64,000 nucleotides of DNA from Pisaster brevispinus. Its lineage: Eukaryota; Echinodermata; Asteroidea; Forcipulatida; Asteriidae. The translations under genes and the position numbers were made by a program. The notes under the pieces are model-generated. The model made no database searches and was not told the DNA's origin. It was given only the letters and a program-made list of their open reading frames with translations. Positions 13,077-25,749 of this stretch are shown piece by piece. Within the stretch, counting starts at the first letter, position 1, and each line of letters opens with the position of its first letter. The stretch is from positions 3,500,958 through 3,564,957 of the forward strand of contig JAMKCF010000003.1 of NCBI GenBank assembly GCA_023634235.1, read 5' to 3'.

Positions 13077-13776
13077 ACAATTTCATTTTCCCCTAAAAAT
13101 TAAAAGCAGGCACTCCATGGCTCAAGTACATTTATTCTAGATTTAAATAGACGAGATGATGGTCCTTTAAGCCGTTCACGAGCTTTTTACTGTCAGACTT
13201 GGCCGGATATAAGTGTGATTTATCACATATAATGAAACAGCCCAACCGTGCGTCTTGGATACTATATGTTTCTGGTTTTTTAATAATATCTGGCCGCAGT
13301 GAGATGCATCCAATAAAATTCGTTGAGGGATTTTCAAGACAGGGGAAAGGAAACACTCCAACGTGTCTTAAGGCGTGACAGGTGACGTAGACGTAATGCT
13401 GCCTTGTACCTCAATTTCAATCAGATAGCGTCCAAACATCGATCATGATCTACTCTTTAGGTGTTGAATGTTTCGGAAACTCACACTAAATAATATGACC
13501 GCTCAGATTTTAAACTTTCAATTCAATTCAACCTCACGTTCATTTATTTATTTACTCGTTTACATTTTTTGTAAATAGCCGCTTCCGCAAAGTATGTGAA
13601 TCCAACTCTTTCACTCTATCCAAGTCTGTCAATCCGACACATCTATTATGTTCAAGAAACTGCTGAAGACTGAACTATTTAGAGTTCATAAACTGTTTGT
13701 GTTTCCTTTGTATTTCTTGTTGTGTTACATAACTTAAGATACCCGTCTAAAAAATATACAATGTGCCTCAATTCTA

Positions 13777-14080
13777 TGACGTCATTGAAGTAATATATAA
13801 TTACGAATGTACTGTTACACATGTAGATTCGTAAACGAAATCCTCACTTCACTTGTATGACGTCATAGAAATTGTTCGAAGGTGCAGTTAAGCTCAAATG
13901 CAGTTTCTGTAAACACAAGTTTAACCAACAAAGAGTGAATACATTGCAAAATTATTTCGCAAGCAAAGGAGAGCAACTAAAAAAATGACACTATTTAAAT
14001 AAACAAACAGTCTTGATGAATAAATCAATCTAGAAAGTTATATTTTTATTAGTTGCTTTTAACCTCCACCTGTGACGTCA
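13777..14080. promoter_or_regulatory. cluster of three TGACGTCA (CRE-type) octamers
   Basis: Perfect palindromic octamers at 13777-13784, 13858-13865 (81 bp apart) and 14073-14080. TGACGTCA is the known full CREB/ATF site. No gene start is recognised beside them, so regulatory use is an inference. Confidence 0.35.
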
Positions 14081-15004
14081 TGCTATTGTTCCCTCGCTCC
14101 ATTATTTTGCATAAATAAAGTTGTTCCTACCTGTGACTCAACTTTTCAGAACTGAATTTTTACACTCGACAATAAATGAAACATATTAATGCTCGCCAAT
14201 CTGCCAAGCTCCCTCGCCCGATTGAACCGATGAGAGAGCGTTCTTTCGCCTCCACTGGCGCGAGAAAAAATACATATCGAAGCTCGAGTTTGTTTAAATA
14301 ATTAGAATTTGGAAGCGCTTGGACAGAGCGGTGATGTATACGCTAGGTTCGGTCTAATGAGTGTAAGACTCGTATGGGGAAACAAATACATTTCCGTAGC
14401 CTGATGACAGATGTGCAGTTCAGTTTAATCGGTATACCACACGGGCGATTCTGGTTTTGTTTGTTTTACTACAGTGTTTTGCGTATAGCGGTTAAGTTAT
14501 ATGCCTTACTATCTCTGCACTAGATTTCACAAATATGTCTTAACTACGCTTAAATATACCAACCACTAAGATTTTAAGATAAGTTAGCCAATTAACTTAA
14601 CTGCTATTCGCAAAACTGCGATATCAGAATGCAAATCACTAGGCTTAATTGTGTAAATTCGTTTAAAGTTGGTGCTTGGCGACTTTGGGCTCTGATTAGG
14701 ATTTTATCAATCACGTAAGACCAGTCTCATCTAAGCCAATGAATTAGTTTATTTGCTAAGTGATATGAGGCATAACAAACAATATGACAATAGTGAAAAC
14801 TTATTGGATTGCGTTTTTATTGAAACCTTGCTGGCAACAATTCTTTAGCTTTTTCAGCAACAAACCATGTAGTAATCATTCCTTGAATTGTATTAATTAG
14901 TTATAGGGAACATTACTTCACAAAATCAATTAGCATTATAGGTTTATCAAATGCATTCCCAAAGGCTCCCTTAATTATAATACAGACGGGGAGAAGCGCA
15001 TTAT

Positions 15005-15225
15005 GGTAATGCGCGTCTGGCTCAAGGGCACATTCATGCCCCATACGCTACGATTTGAACTCTCATCTCGACGAGTCAGCAGTCACAAGAGCTCAAGACA
15101 AGTGCCCAATTTCATAAAGCAGCTTAACAAAAAATTGCGCTCGGCATAAACTTGCAGGGTACCAGTCACAAACAGTGTACATTACATGCTGTTTCAGCTA
15201 GTCCCTATACACTATTTTAACTTAA
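15005..15225 (+). repeat. SINE-like piece followed by a 'CCCAATTTCATAAAGC' repeat copy
   Basis: 15020-15095 has the layout of a tRNA-headed SINE in reverse (CTGGCTCAAGGGCAC, then CTACGATTTGAACTCTCATC). Directly after it, GTGCCCAATTTCATAAAGCA starts a copy of the family seen at 50954-51122, with GGTACCAGTCACAAACAGTG downstream. Both are degenerate. Confidence 0.4.
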
Positions 15226-18200
15226 CGTTTCAACAGTAGGATGACACACATGAAATTAATTATACCAGGAACTTTATAGTGAGGTAATTACCAACATCTT
15301 TGTTTCAGTTTAAAACTTATTTTACTCTGGCTTTTAGAAAATTCAAAAAGGAAATTTATCCATTTGTTCTATTGGCTTAAGACTTACATCCGTAAAACGA
15401 ACTCACTTTTGCGGTATGAACAGGTGTGTAGATCGTGATAATAATTGAAAGAATTTATTATTTTAAATAAAATAATAATAATTTAATCAGTCCTTCAGTT
15501 TGTTTTGATAAGAGTGGTTTAAAAAACCCTGTCATTTCGTGGCCAATTTTAAACGGGTTGTTTTTAAATAGTCTTTAAACTTTGCTTTGTCATAACCAAA
15601 TTTACTCAGTTAGAAAACCTGTTGTAATACAAAAGCAATCAGAGACTCTAAATGATTGTGTGAGAAAGACAGATTACATATCCATTGCAACATATTACGT
15701 GGGTGAAAACATACTCCGATCAGTGGATTCAACTAAAGCTTTTCCTATTGAGTGAACAGGTGAATCGGCGGCACGTCAAAAGGAACGCGAAGTCCTCCTG
15801 GGATTTCAACTGTATCCTTCCGTCTTCTTTAAGCCACGTATAGCACTCTTGGCAAATACAAGACTATGCCATAGCCGGGATATACGAAGCATTATAGCAT
15901 AGCGATTAGCGAACACTCAGCAATTGGGTGAATCACCCTTCTGATGACGTCACTTGCATTTCTGACAAAACCACAGCAGGAATTAGTTCAAGACATTTTT
16001 TTTTATAAAATCACATAGCATTTCATAGACAACTACGTAGTGTGTTGTATGCAGCGAGCTTGGAACTAGACCACGGTGCCGTCTTCTTCACAGTGTGTCC
16101 TCAGTTTGGCCAAGTCACAGTGTTAATGATGTGTGCACACTGTGGTGATAATGCTCACAGTAGGATCACCTAGTGCACACACTGCGGTATTTGTTTGACT
16201 TTTTCTCCAAACGCTCAGGAGAAAATAATTGAATACAGTATTCTTGTGATTTTGTGAAGCTGACGGAAGAGCTGCCTTTGCTAGTTTTTCAACCCGCACA
16301 GCGGGATAACGTGATTGCAGGACGATGAGCTATTAAACAAACCCCATATGGTTTCTTTTTATCCATAGGCCTATGCACATTAAAACTTTAGCGTTGAGTT
16401 ATTTTTAAACTAAATTGCCGAGATCTTATCTTTAATAAAGAGAGACATTTGGCCAATTATGTACACTATGACGGGGCTGTGGTTGAGCAGTTGTCGGGGG
16501 GCCAGAGCCCTAATGCATCGGCATCTTGTTTCCGTCTTAAGTTGCCGTGATGGTCCGATCGTTCCGGTCATGCATACTCTCTCATGGCGTTCGATCGAAG
16601 GATCACAGCGACATGGCTGCTGGTCGCAAACAGAACTATCAATTATTGGTAAAGGTTTGACTACAACCTACTGTACTAGGTATCCATCAACAAGCGATAC
16701 CTGTTCAGATCCTACCGGTTTCTTTAATCGGTTACTCAAATAGATATCTAAACCACAGTTTGATCTTTAAATTGATCACTTGTACAAGTGACCTATCGAT
16801 TACATAATCTACAGAATTATCAATGCAAGTTCCAATTAGGCTTATAGTGTAAACGTTTTTGAGGTATAAATTTAAGTAACGAATAGCAGAAGTATCTCCA
16901 TTCTTGACTAATACTACTATATAATGATATAATGATATCAATAAACTGCCTATGAAATAGAATTTTGTTTAACTCATTTTATTATTAAATTCCTCAAATC
17001 GGATTATTGTCGATCGTTGATGATTAATTGTCAATTTATTGATAAGTAATATTGAAACGGTCATCGATTAATAATTTGCAATACTCAAATAATATCGACG
17101 TAATTGCTTCTTATTAGTCATTGACCTGTCTGTAATCACCAAAATTGCCTAGATTTGTTAACAATCAGAGTATCTGTACCAGAACTTTCAATTATTTACT
17201 GACAGTTTAATTAATTATTGATCAGTCTACTATTAATCGATATTTGTACCGCAGTTTGTAGCCACAAATGTATAAGAAAGCGTGTAGTTATCGACCAGCT
17301 GTTATCATATCAATATCAGAGTTTAGTCTAGATCGGAATTAGAGTGACTGGCAGTCGTCTGTTTTAATAACCAGACTTGGTTACGATAGCAGGAAAATGC
17401 TGATAAGTGTGTAAGTGTATTTATGTTTGGTAAAGAGAAAGTAGTTTGATATCCCGAAATCCCACTTCAAAAGAAATCGTACATTATTGGTATTTTTGTC
17501 AAATGCAGCTGTTTAAAAACTTCCAATCCAAGAAGTACTTTGATAAATACTGTTCTTGGGTTGCATCACCATTTCCAACAACATCGCAGCCACTACTTCT
17601 CTGCGCGTTTCTCGCCACACATGGGCACGTCTCAAGCAAGACGAAGATGTACCCTTCCCCTATCTCCACACTGTTTGCCCAGGATGCCATCACTGCGTAT
17701 ACCCAAGCCATTCACTCTGCCAATCATGGCCGTGAACTCTCCCATGCCCCACGGCAACCAACGACTTGCATTACCACAGTCAATACAGGCCTTTGGGCTA
17801 GCCAGTTTAATCCCGTCATAGTAACAATACTAAAGGACGTGCACAACGAGAATAAGGTGCCGAAGATGATTGGAAAAGACATAACACTAATATGACACCT
17901 CTCATGGCTTAAGTATGGTGGCAAACACGGCAGTAAAAATAACGAATGTACCGCAACGTATTGGTGTGATGTAATTAATGCGGTACATTAACGTAGAGCG
18001 CAATGAACCCAATTTATTAAGGCATCACCTCTGCCATTTTTGGTATCTCCAAATTTTCATCCTGTGTTCGCATTCAGCGTCTTTGGTTATACACGGCCGA
18101 CGGCTTCAATGACATTATTGAATCAGTGGGAAGAAGCCAGGTCATTAATTTCAGATGTGGAATAAGCTCGATCTAGTATTCTATAGTCTGGTTGCCCTCC

Positions 18201-19018
18201 GAGTTGACGCCCAATGACCTTACTTGCATCCGGGCTATCCGACGAAAACAGCAGTAACTTTCATTACTTTACATTTTGCGTTTTTCCTTTCCCACTCTGT
18301 CTTCGATGAAACTATATGGCCGCGCTCATTTTGTATTCTTTAAAATTTTTGTTAACATTGATCTTTCTGTTTTCGTTGCATTTGTGTTTCAACGCTACAA
18401 ACGAAGTGTGGACCTGAGAACAAAAGAGGTCATGCCACATATAGTAGGGACTTGAAACACTATGTGGACTTACACACGTCCACACAGTGCTATTTACAGT
18501 GTTGAGGAATAAGATTTTCCTATAGGTGTATAGAAGAAAGGAATGTCCACACAGTGACTACAACACAGAGTTAGGTGTGTGTGTAGGCAGCCTCATACAT
18601 AAACTGAACTATTTTATTAAAGAAACTTTACGACTGGGAATGAAATAAACTGCATCGTAACGTTCATTTTGATGTAAAATTTTAAAAACATTAGTGTAAT
18701 TTACTTCTCGAAACGTTTAGGAATTGGACAAAGCCAATGGTTTATGGTCGACGGTCGAGTTTTGATATGAGATTACGTCACCCACGAGAGCTCACCGTGA
18801 GACATCCGTTCATTTGTTTACATCGAATGTAAAGTGACTGTTTCAAATAATCCAATTGAAGTGAATAACTATTTGATTAAATGTCTGCTGTGTAGTCATT
18901 CACCCAGTCACTATTAAATGGCCAGCTTGAATTCATCTGACTAACAAATACCTTTCCTACAACACAGGCATTGCTCTGGGATAACCTTTCTCTCTAAAAT
19001 AATTATTCTCCTCGGCTT

Positions 19019-19135
19019 TCTGATGAAGATGATCCGAGCATACTGATCGAAATGTCGAGTTCTTACACCGCCAGTTCTTTCAGAACCACAAAATCTCATT
19101 AGAGAGATTTTCATCAGCAAACTTGTATTCGTTCT
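19019..19135 (+). repeat. Penelope-tail-like dispersed repeat, copy 2
   Basis: Contains an intact CTGATGA box (about 19021), a weak hairpin, CGAAATGTCGAG, then CCAGTTCTTTCAGAACCAC, which also forms a small hairpin. It matches the copy at 8882-9020 in the CGAAA..GTCGAG core. No coding part accompanies it. Confidence 0.4.
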
Positions 19136-21896
19136 GTGAACTTAAAATCCTTGATGTTTCAAAACAGTGAAAACTTAATTACAAAGTTTTTTTTCACAAT
19201 TTCCTCGTGGTTGCGATGACCGACTGAGCTTTTTTCTTTGTTTATTCCATATAACATGCTGGGTCACATTAAGTGTGCGGATTTATCTCATTTCTTGATT
19301 TGTTATTTTCATTAATCGAAAAAATTAATGCCTTCGGAAATGTTGTCACCATCAGGACAAATAAGAAAGCAGACTCTGTTTCCACTATAAATTCAAATCT
19401 TAATGGAGCATCAGCTTGATGAGCAATGCTCAAATTGCTTTACAAACGGCCCATGCATGCCTACAGGCAATCAGTGCATGTAGTCGTAATTACTAGCGTC
19501 TACACAACTGGAACGTACGTGAGTGCATAAAGCTTGTGTGTCCCCCATGACATAACCAGCCAACCTGTGCCACTCGCTTTCTCTGTGTCCATCTTAAAGG
19601 TAGTACGGTTTGGGTGAGATTCCATTTATTTCTATATCTAGTTTTCAATAGACACACATTTAGGCCAACCTGTGAAATGTTGTATCAAGTTAAGTGAAAT
19701 GATTTTGGTGCATAACGATACTGGACAGATTAAATATGAAATGATGATTCGGGAGTTTTTAAATGTTATTTTCGGGACATTGACAGCATTTCGAAACAAT
19801 TTTTTTAATTTTTTTTTTTTTAATGTATCAGTGAGCTTTCAAACTGAAACCGATAATTTTTTTTCTCTCACAATAATCACCGGTACCAGCCCGGTGCTCT
19901 TTAAAGACTAGCCTACATACATCTAAGGCACTCTACCATTTAAGCATGTTACACTAATCCAATTGCCACAGACGAATCCTGGTGATTACGCCGAATGACA
20001 TGCGCCGTTTTTATATACCAAACCCAGCACTAATAGCATTTCGAGATTCCTTCGTGGAATCTCATTTCGAGAAGCTGTAAGCCAAAATCTGTTCGGGACA
20101 AGAGTTTTCTTGTCATCTTCCAGCAGTCCAAAAAAAATTGTATTTTAATAAAGCTGCACATGTTAAGAGCAAAATTGACAGTGACGCATATCTATTATCA
20201 GAAACTGTTTCGTCTCTTTACGAAGGGGTGTGAGGGGCCCGTCCTACGGCGTGGCTCCACGCTGACGAGTGACCCAATTTACGATAACCAGTAATTATTC
20301 TCATGAAAAACAAGCTGCTACGCTTTATTTTCAACTTGTCATCGTGTTTGTTTACGGAACTGTCGTGCACCGTCAAAACTTAACGAGCAAATCAAGCTCA
20401 ATAAAATAATATTCTGTGGCAGATATCATAAATCAAGATAAAACCATCTGGAATAAGAGTTGCGTCCAACTGTAACTCTTGTAATAAAATGAAACAATGT
20501 TAAAGGTGAATTATGTCTATGGTTTTTGCAATAATAAATCAATCTCTGTAGTTGTCAATAAAAGCACTACAGCCAACCAGTGGAAATTTCACAGGTCTCG
20601 ACTAATTGAAAACAACAGAAACTGTTAATGTTTATAGTCGGTGACCTTGTGCACATTCGTGTCAGGCTCACTGCGGTATGCGAAACACGCAAAGGTGAAT
20701 TTGGGGCTACTCAAATTAGATTTCATTGGCTTTGACAGTATTTCAATATTGAATTTTGTGTTTTAATTAGTATTGATTTGAACGTTATAATCAGAATCAG
20801 TGTAATTTTAAATTGAAATGTTTTAAAATTTCCCCACTTAATAAAACACTTGGAAATTACGCTGTAAAGGGAATGCACAAATACGATTTGGTGTTTTGAA
20901 AGTGTACCTTATTTACGCGGGGGAGCACGAAAAACATTTCGATTGTAGACTTGGTAAGAGGATCTCTTGGGAAGGGATTTCACAACCCCCCCACCAAGTG
21001 GCCCAGGCTTTTGAATAATGTTATTTATGTAGGCAAGTGTAGCTCTTTGTTCATAAAAATCATAAGGCCCTTTTGAGGGGAGGGGATCGGCCCCTGAGAG
21101 CGAGACTCGTGACTTGTTTAGTAATAGTTTACAGCATTTTAAATTATATGATATCATGGCTAGTAAGAACGAATGTTAATAACTCATTCTAACCTTTTAG
21201 AAAGTCAACAGCAAAATTGTTAACCCATTTTGGCTGATTTGTCCACGTTTTTCTGTCAAAATGCTGCTGCGATGAGCTTAAAAACATACTACATTCTTTT
21301 TCCTGTTAGAAACTAGCTTTATTTTGTATAGGTCTTCGTTTCTGTTTCTGATTACCGTTGGAAATGTTAAATCAATCAAGTGTTCCACTTCTGCGCGTTT
21401 AATGAACTGGAAAATGATGCGAGTGTTCTACTTTGCGCGCACAAAAATAGGCACTTCGCAAAAGTGAAGCCATGTGCTGTGTTTGGACAACACAAGCTGC
21501 AGAGTGCTACCAGTTTAATACGTGGGTCCTCCTGGTATTAAAGGTCGTGCTACATGATTATTAGTAGGTTTAATGTAATGCGCACGTTTATATCGAATCG
21601 AGATCATTCCGATTGCAGATTATATGAATGCTCTCGAAATTCAGAAAATTTTCTGACGGAAATATTGTTTTAAAAGCTTGGTGGTACAAAGAGGTTGTTC
21701 ACTATTCAGTGAGATTTCAGATTGAAAGTAGTCTTCCGTTTTCAATAACTTACAATCATTGTCTAGTCTTTAAAGCCCGTACCGCAATCAACAAACCCAA
21801 CTGCAATATCAAAGTAATGATGAAGGGTGCCAGCGATTGACAATACTTTTTATGGAGTTCCATGAGTGCCAACCACTTACCGAGAATATTTTATTT

Positions 21897-22420
21897 CGCC
21901 AAGTCGACTTATTTTTAAGGAATACTTCGACTAATTTTAAGGAACACATCGACTTAGTTCAAAGGATACATCAACTTATTTCAAGTAATACGTCGACTAA
22001 TATCAAGGAATACGTCGACTAATTTTAAGGATTACGTCGACGAATTTCAAGTAATACATCGACTTATTTCAAGGAATACGTCGACTAATTTCAAAGAATA
22101 CGTCGACTAATTTTAAGCATTACATCGACTTATTTCAAGGAATAAGTCGACTAATTTCAAAGAATACGCCGACTAGATTCAAGGAATAGGCATATGTCGA
22201 CTTATTTCAAGGCGAACGTCAAATTATTTCAATGAATGCGTCGACCTATTGCAAGTAATACGTTGAATAACGTCAAGGAATATGTCAACCTTTGTCAAGG
22301 AATACGTCGACTTATTGCAAGGAATACGTCGACTAATTTAAGGAATACGTCGTACTTATTTAAAGGATTACATTTTATATTGAAAGAAATATGTCGACTT
22401 ATTTCAAGGAATTGTTTTTA
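21897..22420 (+). repeat. 22-bp satellite array rich in GTCGAC, left part
   Basis: About two dozen units of roughly 22 bp with consensus AATACGTCGACTTATTTCAAGG. Almost every unit carries the palindrome GTCGAC. Short stop-free frames over it come from the repeat only. The array is interrupted at 22421-22758 and continues after the SINE. Confidence 0.85.
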
Positions 22421-22467
22421 TTTATTTTGTAATTTTTTAAATGAGATATCGCCTAACATCACAAGGC

Positions 22468-22757
22468 CGGACGGCCACTTTAACTGATTTGGGCTGTCGA
22501 CCCAAATCAACTGTTACCGGGGTTACCCCCTTCACAGTCCGTAAAGATTTAGGCATGGGTATCATCCACTAGGAGCCTGGCTGGTAGAGCAGAATGCACT
22601 TACCTTCCCAGTTTGTTACGAAGCAATCATGGTTAAGTGCCTTGCTCAAGGGCTTGCTCAAAGTTTCATGACCGGAATTCGAACCCACACTGTGCTGCCT
22701 ACAATACCAGAGCTTGGGTTCAGTGAACTAGACCACTCGGCCACGACACGCCACAAA
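22468..22757 (-). mobile_element. tRNA-Ser/Leu-type SINE
   Basis: Read on the minus strand, the head has an A box (TGGCCGAGTGGTCTAG) near 22740 and a B box (GTGGGTTCGAATTCC) near 22690, at the distance of a class II tRNA with a long variable arm. A tRNA-unrelated body follows to about 22468. The element splits a 22-bp satellite, which resumes on its right at 22759. Confidence 0.7.
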
Positions 22758-22758
22758 A

Positions 22759-22878
22759 TACGTCAACCTATTTCAAGGATTACGTTGACTTATTTTGGGG
22801 ATTATATTATTTATTGCAAGGAAAAGGCATACGTCGACTTATTTCAAGGAATGCTTCGACTAATTTCATAGATTATAA
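22759..22878 (+). repeat. 22-bp GTCGAC satellite array, right part
   Basis: Units such as AATACGTCAACCTATTTCAA and ATACGTCGACTTATTTCAAG continue the array of 21897-22420 after the inserted SINE; about five diverged units. Confidence 0.75.
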
Positions 22879-23539
22879 GCCGACTTGTCGCGATACTCTA
22901 TCTTGCCAAGATGACTCAATGAACCAAGAAAGTCGACATACCATCTAAGTCGACTCTTGGAAATCGTTATCTCGGTATCTGGATACAATGGCACGACACT
23001 GCTAGAGCTCCGTACCTTTTCTTATCATGAGTGGCTGTTGTTCGGTTGCCAATACTCTTACTCCTGACTAGGGTTTTAAAACTATATCCATCTTTTTTAT
23101 GATTGCTGAATCACATCATAATTTACTGAAGTTGCCGCCCCGGGTAAAATTGACCTACCTGAAGTTATTATTACAAAATCCAATCGCATTGATGACCGCG
23201 GGTTACATCTTAAAACACTATAGTATTACAAATTACTAAAACAAAATGTCCGGTTTCTGGAAATCCATTTCTCTGATGAATTGTGCCGAAACAAACCGGC
23301 AAATTCTTGTAATTCGATTTTGTTTTCATGTGAAATTAAAATGATGTTTTGTAGACAACAAGGTAGTGTATCAACTTATTGTTTTTGTTTTGCGTTGAAG
23401 CTGCTTGTGTACAGCCATGCATTCTTGCTACTAATTAATTGAACACATTAAAGTGCAATAGCTTAAATAAAATAATAATATAATTATTTTTTTCTTCATA
23501 TTTTTGTTAATGAAACCAAGGATGCTTCATACGTGAACT

Positions 23540-23855
23540 TAATCACTGTATGTAGCTCGCAAGCCTGAGGAAACAAGTAAACAAGGTGGTCTTGCTATGT
23601 GAATCAGAAACACCGGGGTTATCCACTCTCTTCCACGATAACTGTTCTGGGTTCCTTTTACGTGTACTACCAATCCTAGTACACGGGATCTACGGCTTAA
23701 TGTCCCATCTAAAGAACAGATAAAGCAATTACAGTGAATTATCTTGCTCAAGGAAACAAGTGCCTCGACTGGGACTCGAACCCACACTCTGCTAATCAGA
23801 AACACCTGCAGAGCTTGAGTCCGGTTGTCTCTAAACTACTCAACCACGACAATGT
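23540..23855 (-). mobile_element. tRNA-headed SINE, second family
   Basis: Minus-strand head: GTCGTGGTTGAGTAGTTTAG, then GTGTGGGTTCGAGTCCCAG. The head and the adjoining CTTGAGCAAGATA word match the element at 22468-22757, but the body (around 23540-23720) differs, so two SINE families share a head module. Confidence 0.65.
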
Positions 23856-24048
23856 TTTTAAATTGGAACACAATATCACATATTATGTTTAACTGGAATA
23901 CAAGCATGAAATCCAAAAGGAACTTATACATGGAGCACATTTGTTCCAATATGAAGAGTGTATACAGTTGTGTAAAAAAGAACAATGTCAATGTGTTCAT
24001 AAAGGGTGAAATTTTCCAGCTTGCTTGATATTTTATGAGAAAATGATA

Positions 24049-24190
24049 ATCTTTGTTATATAACTGTAATTTACCATTGTAATCTTTGTTGGACTACAAT
24101 ATTCTAATCTGTGTTGGACAATAATATTTTATTCTTTGTTGGACAATAACATTGTGATTTTTGTAACGGACAATATGACCTTGTAATTTT
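24049..24190 (+). repeat. degenerate minisatellite, about 28-30 bp unit
   Basis: Units with ATCTTTGTTGGACAATAATA recur about five times with drift. AT-rich and non-coding. Confidence 0.6.
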
Positions 24191-25631
24191 AGACATATTC
24201 TCAAAGACGAACTTGCGTGTGAAAAGTACAAACTACTATTCAATAGTGGTATGGGCTTTTTTAAGTTACAAAATCGTTCTTACTTTGTTCCTGTTTTGAA
24301 TTTAGGTTAACTTGGAATTATCACTTCGGATACGGAAATAAATAATATAAGTATAGTAGGCGACTACCCTTGTTTTATCCAGTCATCCGAATCAATTGTG
24401 TTTCTGCTTTAGGGGACAAAGCAGGACTGCGTGATTTTCTTTCCATCACCATGCAGAACGAATATAAATAATAATAAAATACCCCAAAAGAACATTCCTT
24501 GAAAATAATTGCATACTTCAAAGTAACTGTATCTTATAGCCTGTCTCTATTTGGTAACGAGGCATTACTTTCCTCATTGCTGCTTTTGAAATTTTCAATT
24601 GTAAGCTCCGCGACATTTTCATTAGACAGGAAACGTCGACACGTTAGTGTATCCGCTCTAAACGAACCGCATCTGCAACCCGGCCCTTAATGTAGCCCTT
24701 ACGAGGAGATCATGCATAGTGTATATGAAATACCTCCTGGGTCCAAAGTGTTTCCCACCCACCAGGTTACACGCAGAGAGCCACTTGCCGGATCGATATG
24801 TCAGGGCTAGGTTTCATCTCGACCTAGGTCCAATACTCAGCTAATTGAGTGCCCATAAGGGAATAGCTGCCCATTTTGGAATATTTGCAGGAATTTGTCC
24901 AAATTTGTACTTGGTTACATTTGTACTTGGTTCAACCTTTTTTAAACCATAGCCTTTTATGAATGTGCAGTCCCAGCATTTTGATGTTGAAGCTTTTTTT
25001 TCTTCTTTTTTTTTCGGGCGGGGGGGGGGGGGTGGGGCTCATGGATCCCGACGAGTCTGTCGAGTGTTGTTCAAAATTTGTTAAGTTTCCAAACGTCTGA
25101 GCAAAATAGAATAAAATGAAATGGACAGTTACATTTCCCGAACTAAGATGGGAATCTACGGAACTCGCAGAGAACTCCACATGTTAAAGCGATTGAGATG
25201 ATATCACGTAAACAAACAACAGACTGATGATAAAAAAAATGTCTGAAAGCAAAAAGGATAGACTGGCCCGTTTTTTCCGGGAATGCATAAACATGAGAAA
25301 ATCCAGGAATTTCCGGAGTTAGATCTTGCTATTCAAGCAATTTCAAAGGTCGGCAAATTTATCAGAATGAGACCAATGGGTCCAGCAATAAGCATGGGGA
25401 GGGGTTGTAAGAATAGGGCAAATGGACAAGTTGGTCATCCAGTTTTTCCCTGAACACTTTATAAACGAGGCACTTATTATTTTCCCGCCAACCAATTCGT
25501 AGTTAAAATGAATTCTTTTTCTTTTTGTTTGTGAGAAACTTAACTTATCTTTTGATCTTCGTTAGGTTTTGAAAATCTGAAATATTCTACCCTCATACCG
25601 ATGTGAGATAAGCATTGCATACTCCCAAAAG

Positions 25632-25742
25632 TCTTGCGGAAGTGAAATCCACATGCATACTAGTCATGTGGGATTCAAACCCACGACCCCCGCATTCTAG
25701 AGCAGATAGCTAAACAACTAAACCACAAAGTTGTGAGGCCGT
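25632..25742 (-). mobile_element. tRNA-headed SINE fragment, third type
   Basis: Minus-strand reading gives TTTGTGGTTTAGTTGTTTAG as an A-box region and GTCGTGGGTTTGAATCCCAC as a B box, about 45 bases apart. The tRNA part is followed by only a short body. Confidence 0.5.
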
Positions 25743-25749
25743 TCCGAAT

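Larger units (their letters stand above)
12540..21890. other. long stretch without a recognised gene
   Basis: Contains the CRE cluster (13.8-14.1 kb), repeat pieces at 15.0-15.2 kb and 19.0 kb, a CpG-containing patch at 16460-16640, a hairpin at 18459-18490 (CACTATGTGGAC with GTCCACACAGTG) and a 149-codon frame at 17446-17895 with no recognisable domain or splice context. Otherwise AT-rich and featureless. Confidence 0.55.

Noticed and set aside
15760..15850. Coding-looking stretch on both strands near CACGTCAAAAGGAACGCGAA
   Set aside because: Each frame is short, splice borders are unclear and no family resemblance was found.
17446..17895. 149-codon plus-strand open frame
   Set aside because: No domain, no splice context, ordinary composition. 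Other frames and the opposite strand are nearly as open in the same interval, which suggests local base composition rather than coding.
21897..22420. 22-bp array as a CRISPR array
   Set aside because: Units are head-to-tail without unique spacers, and the sequence is animal DNA.
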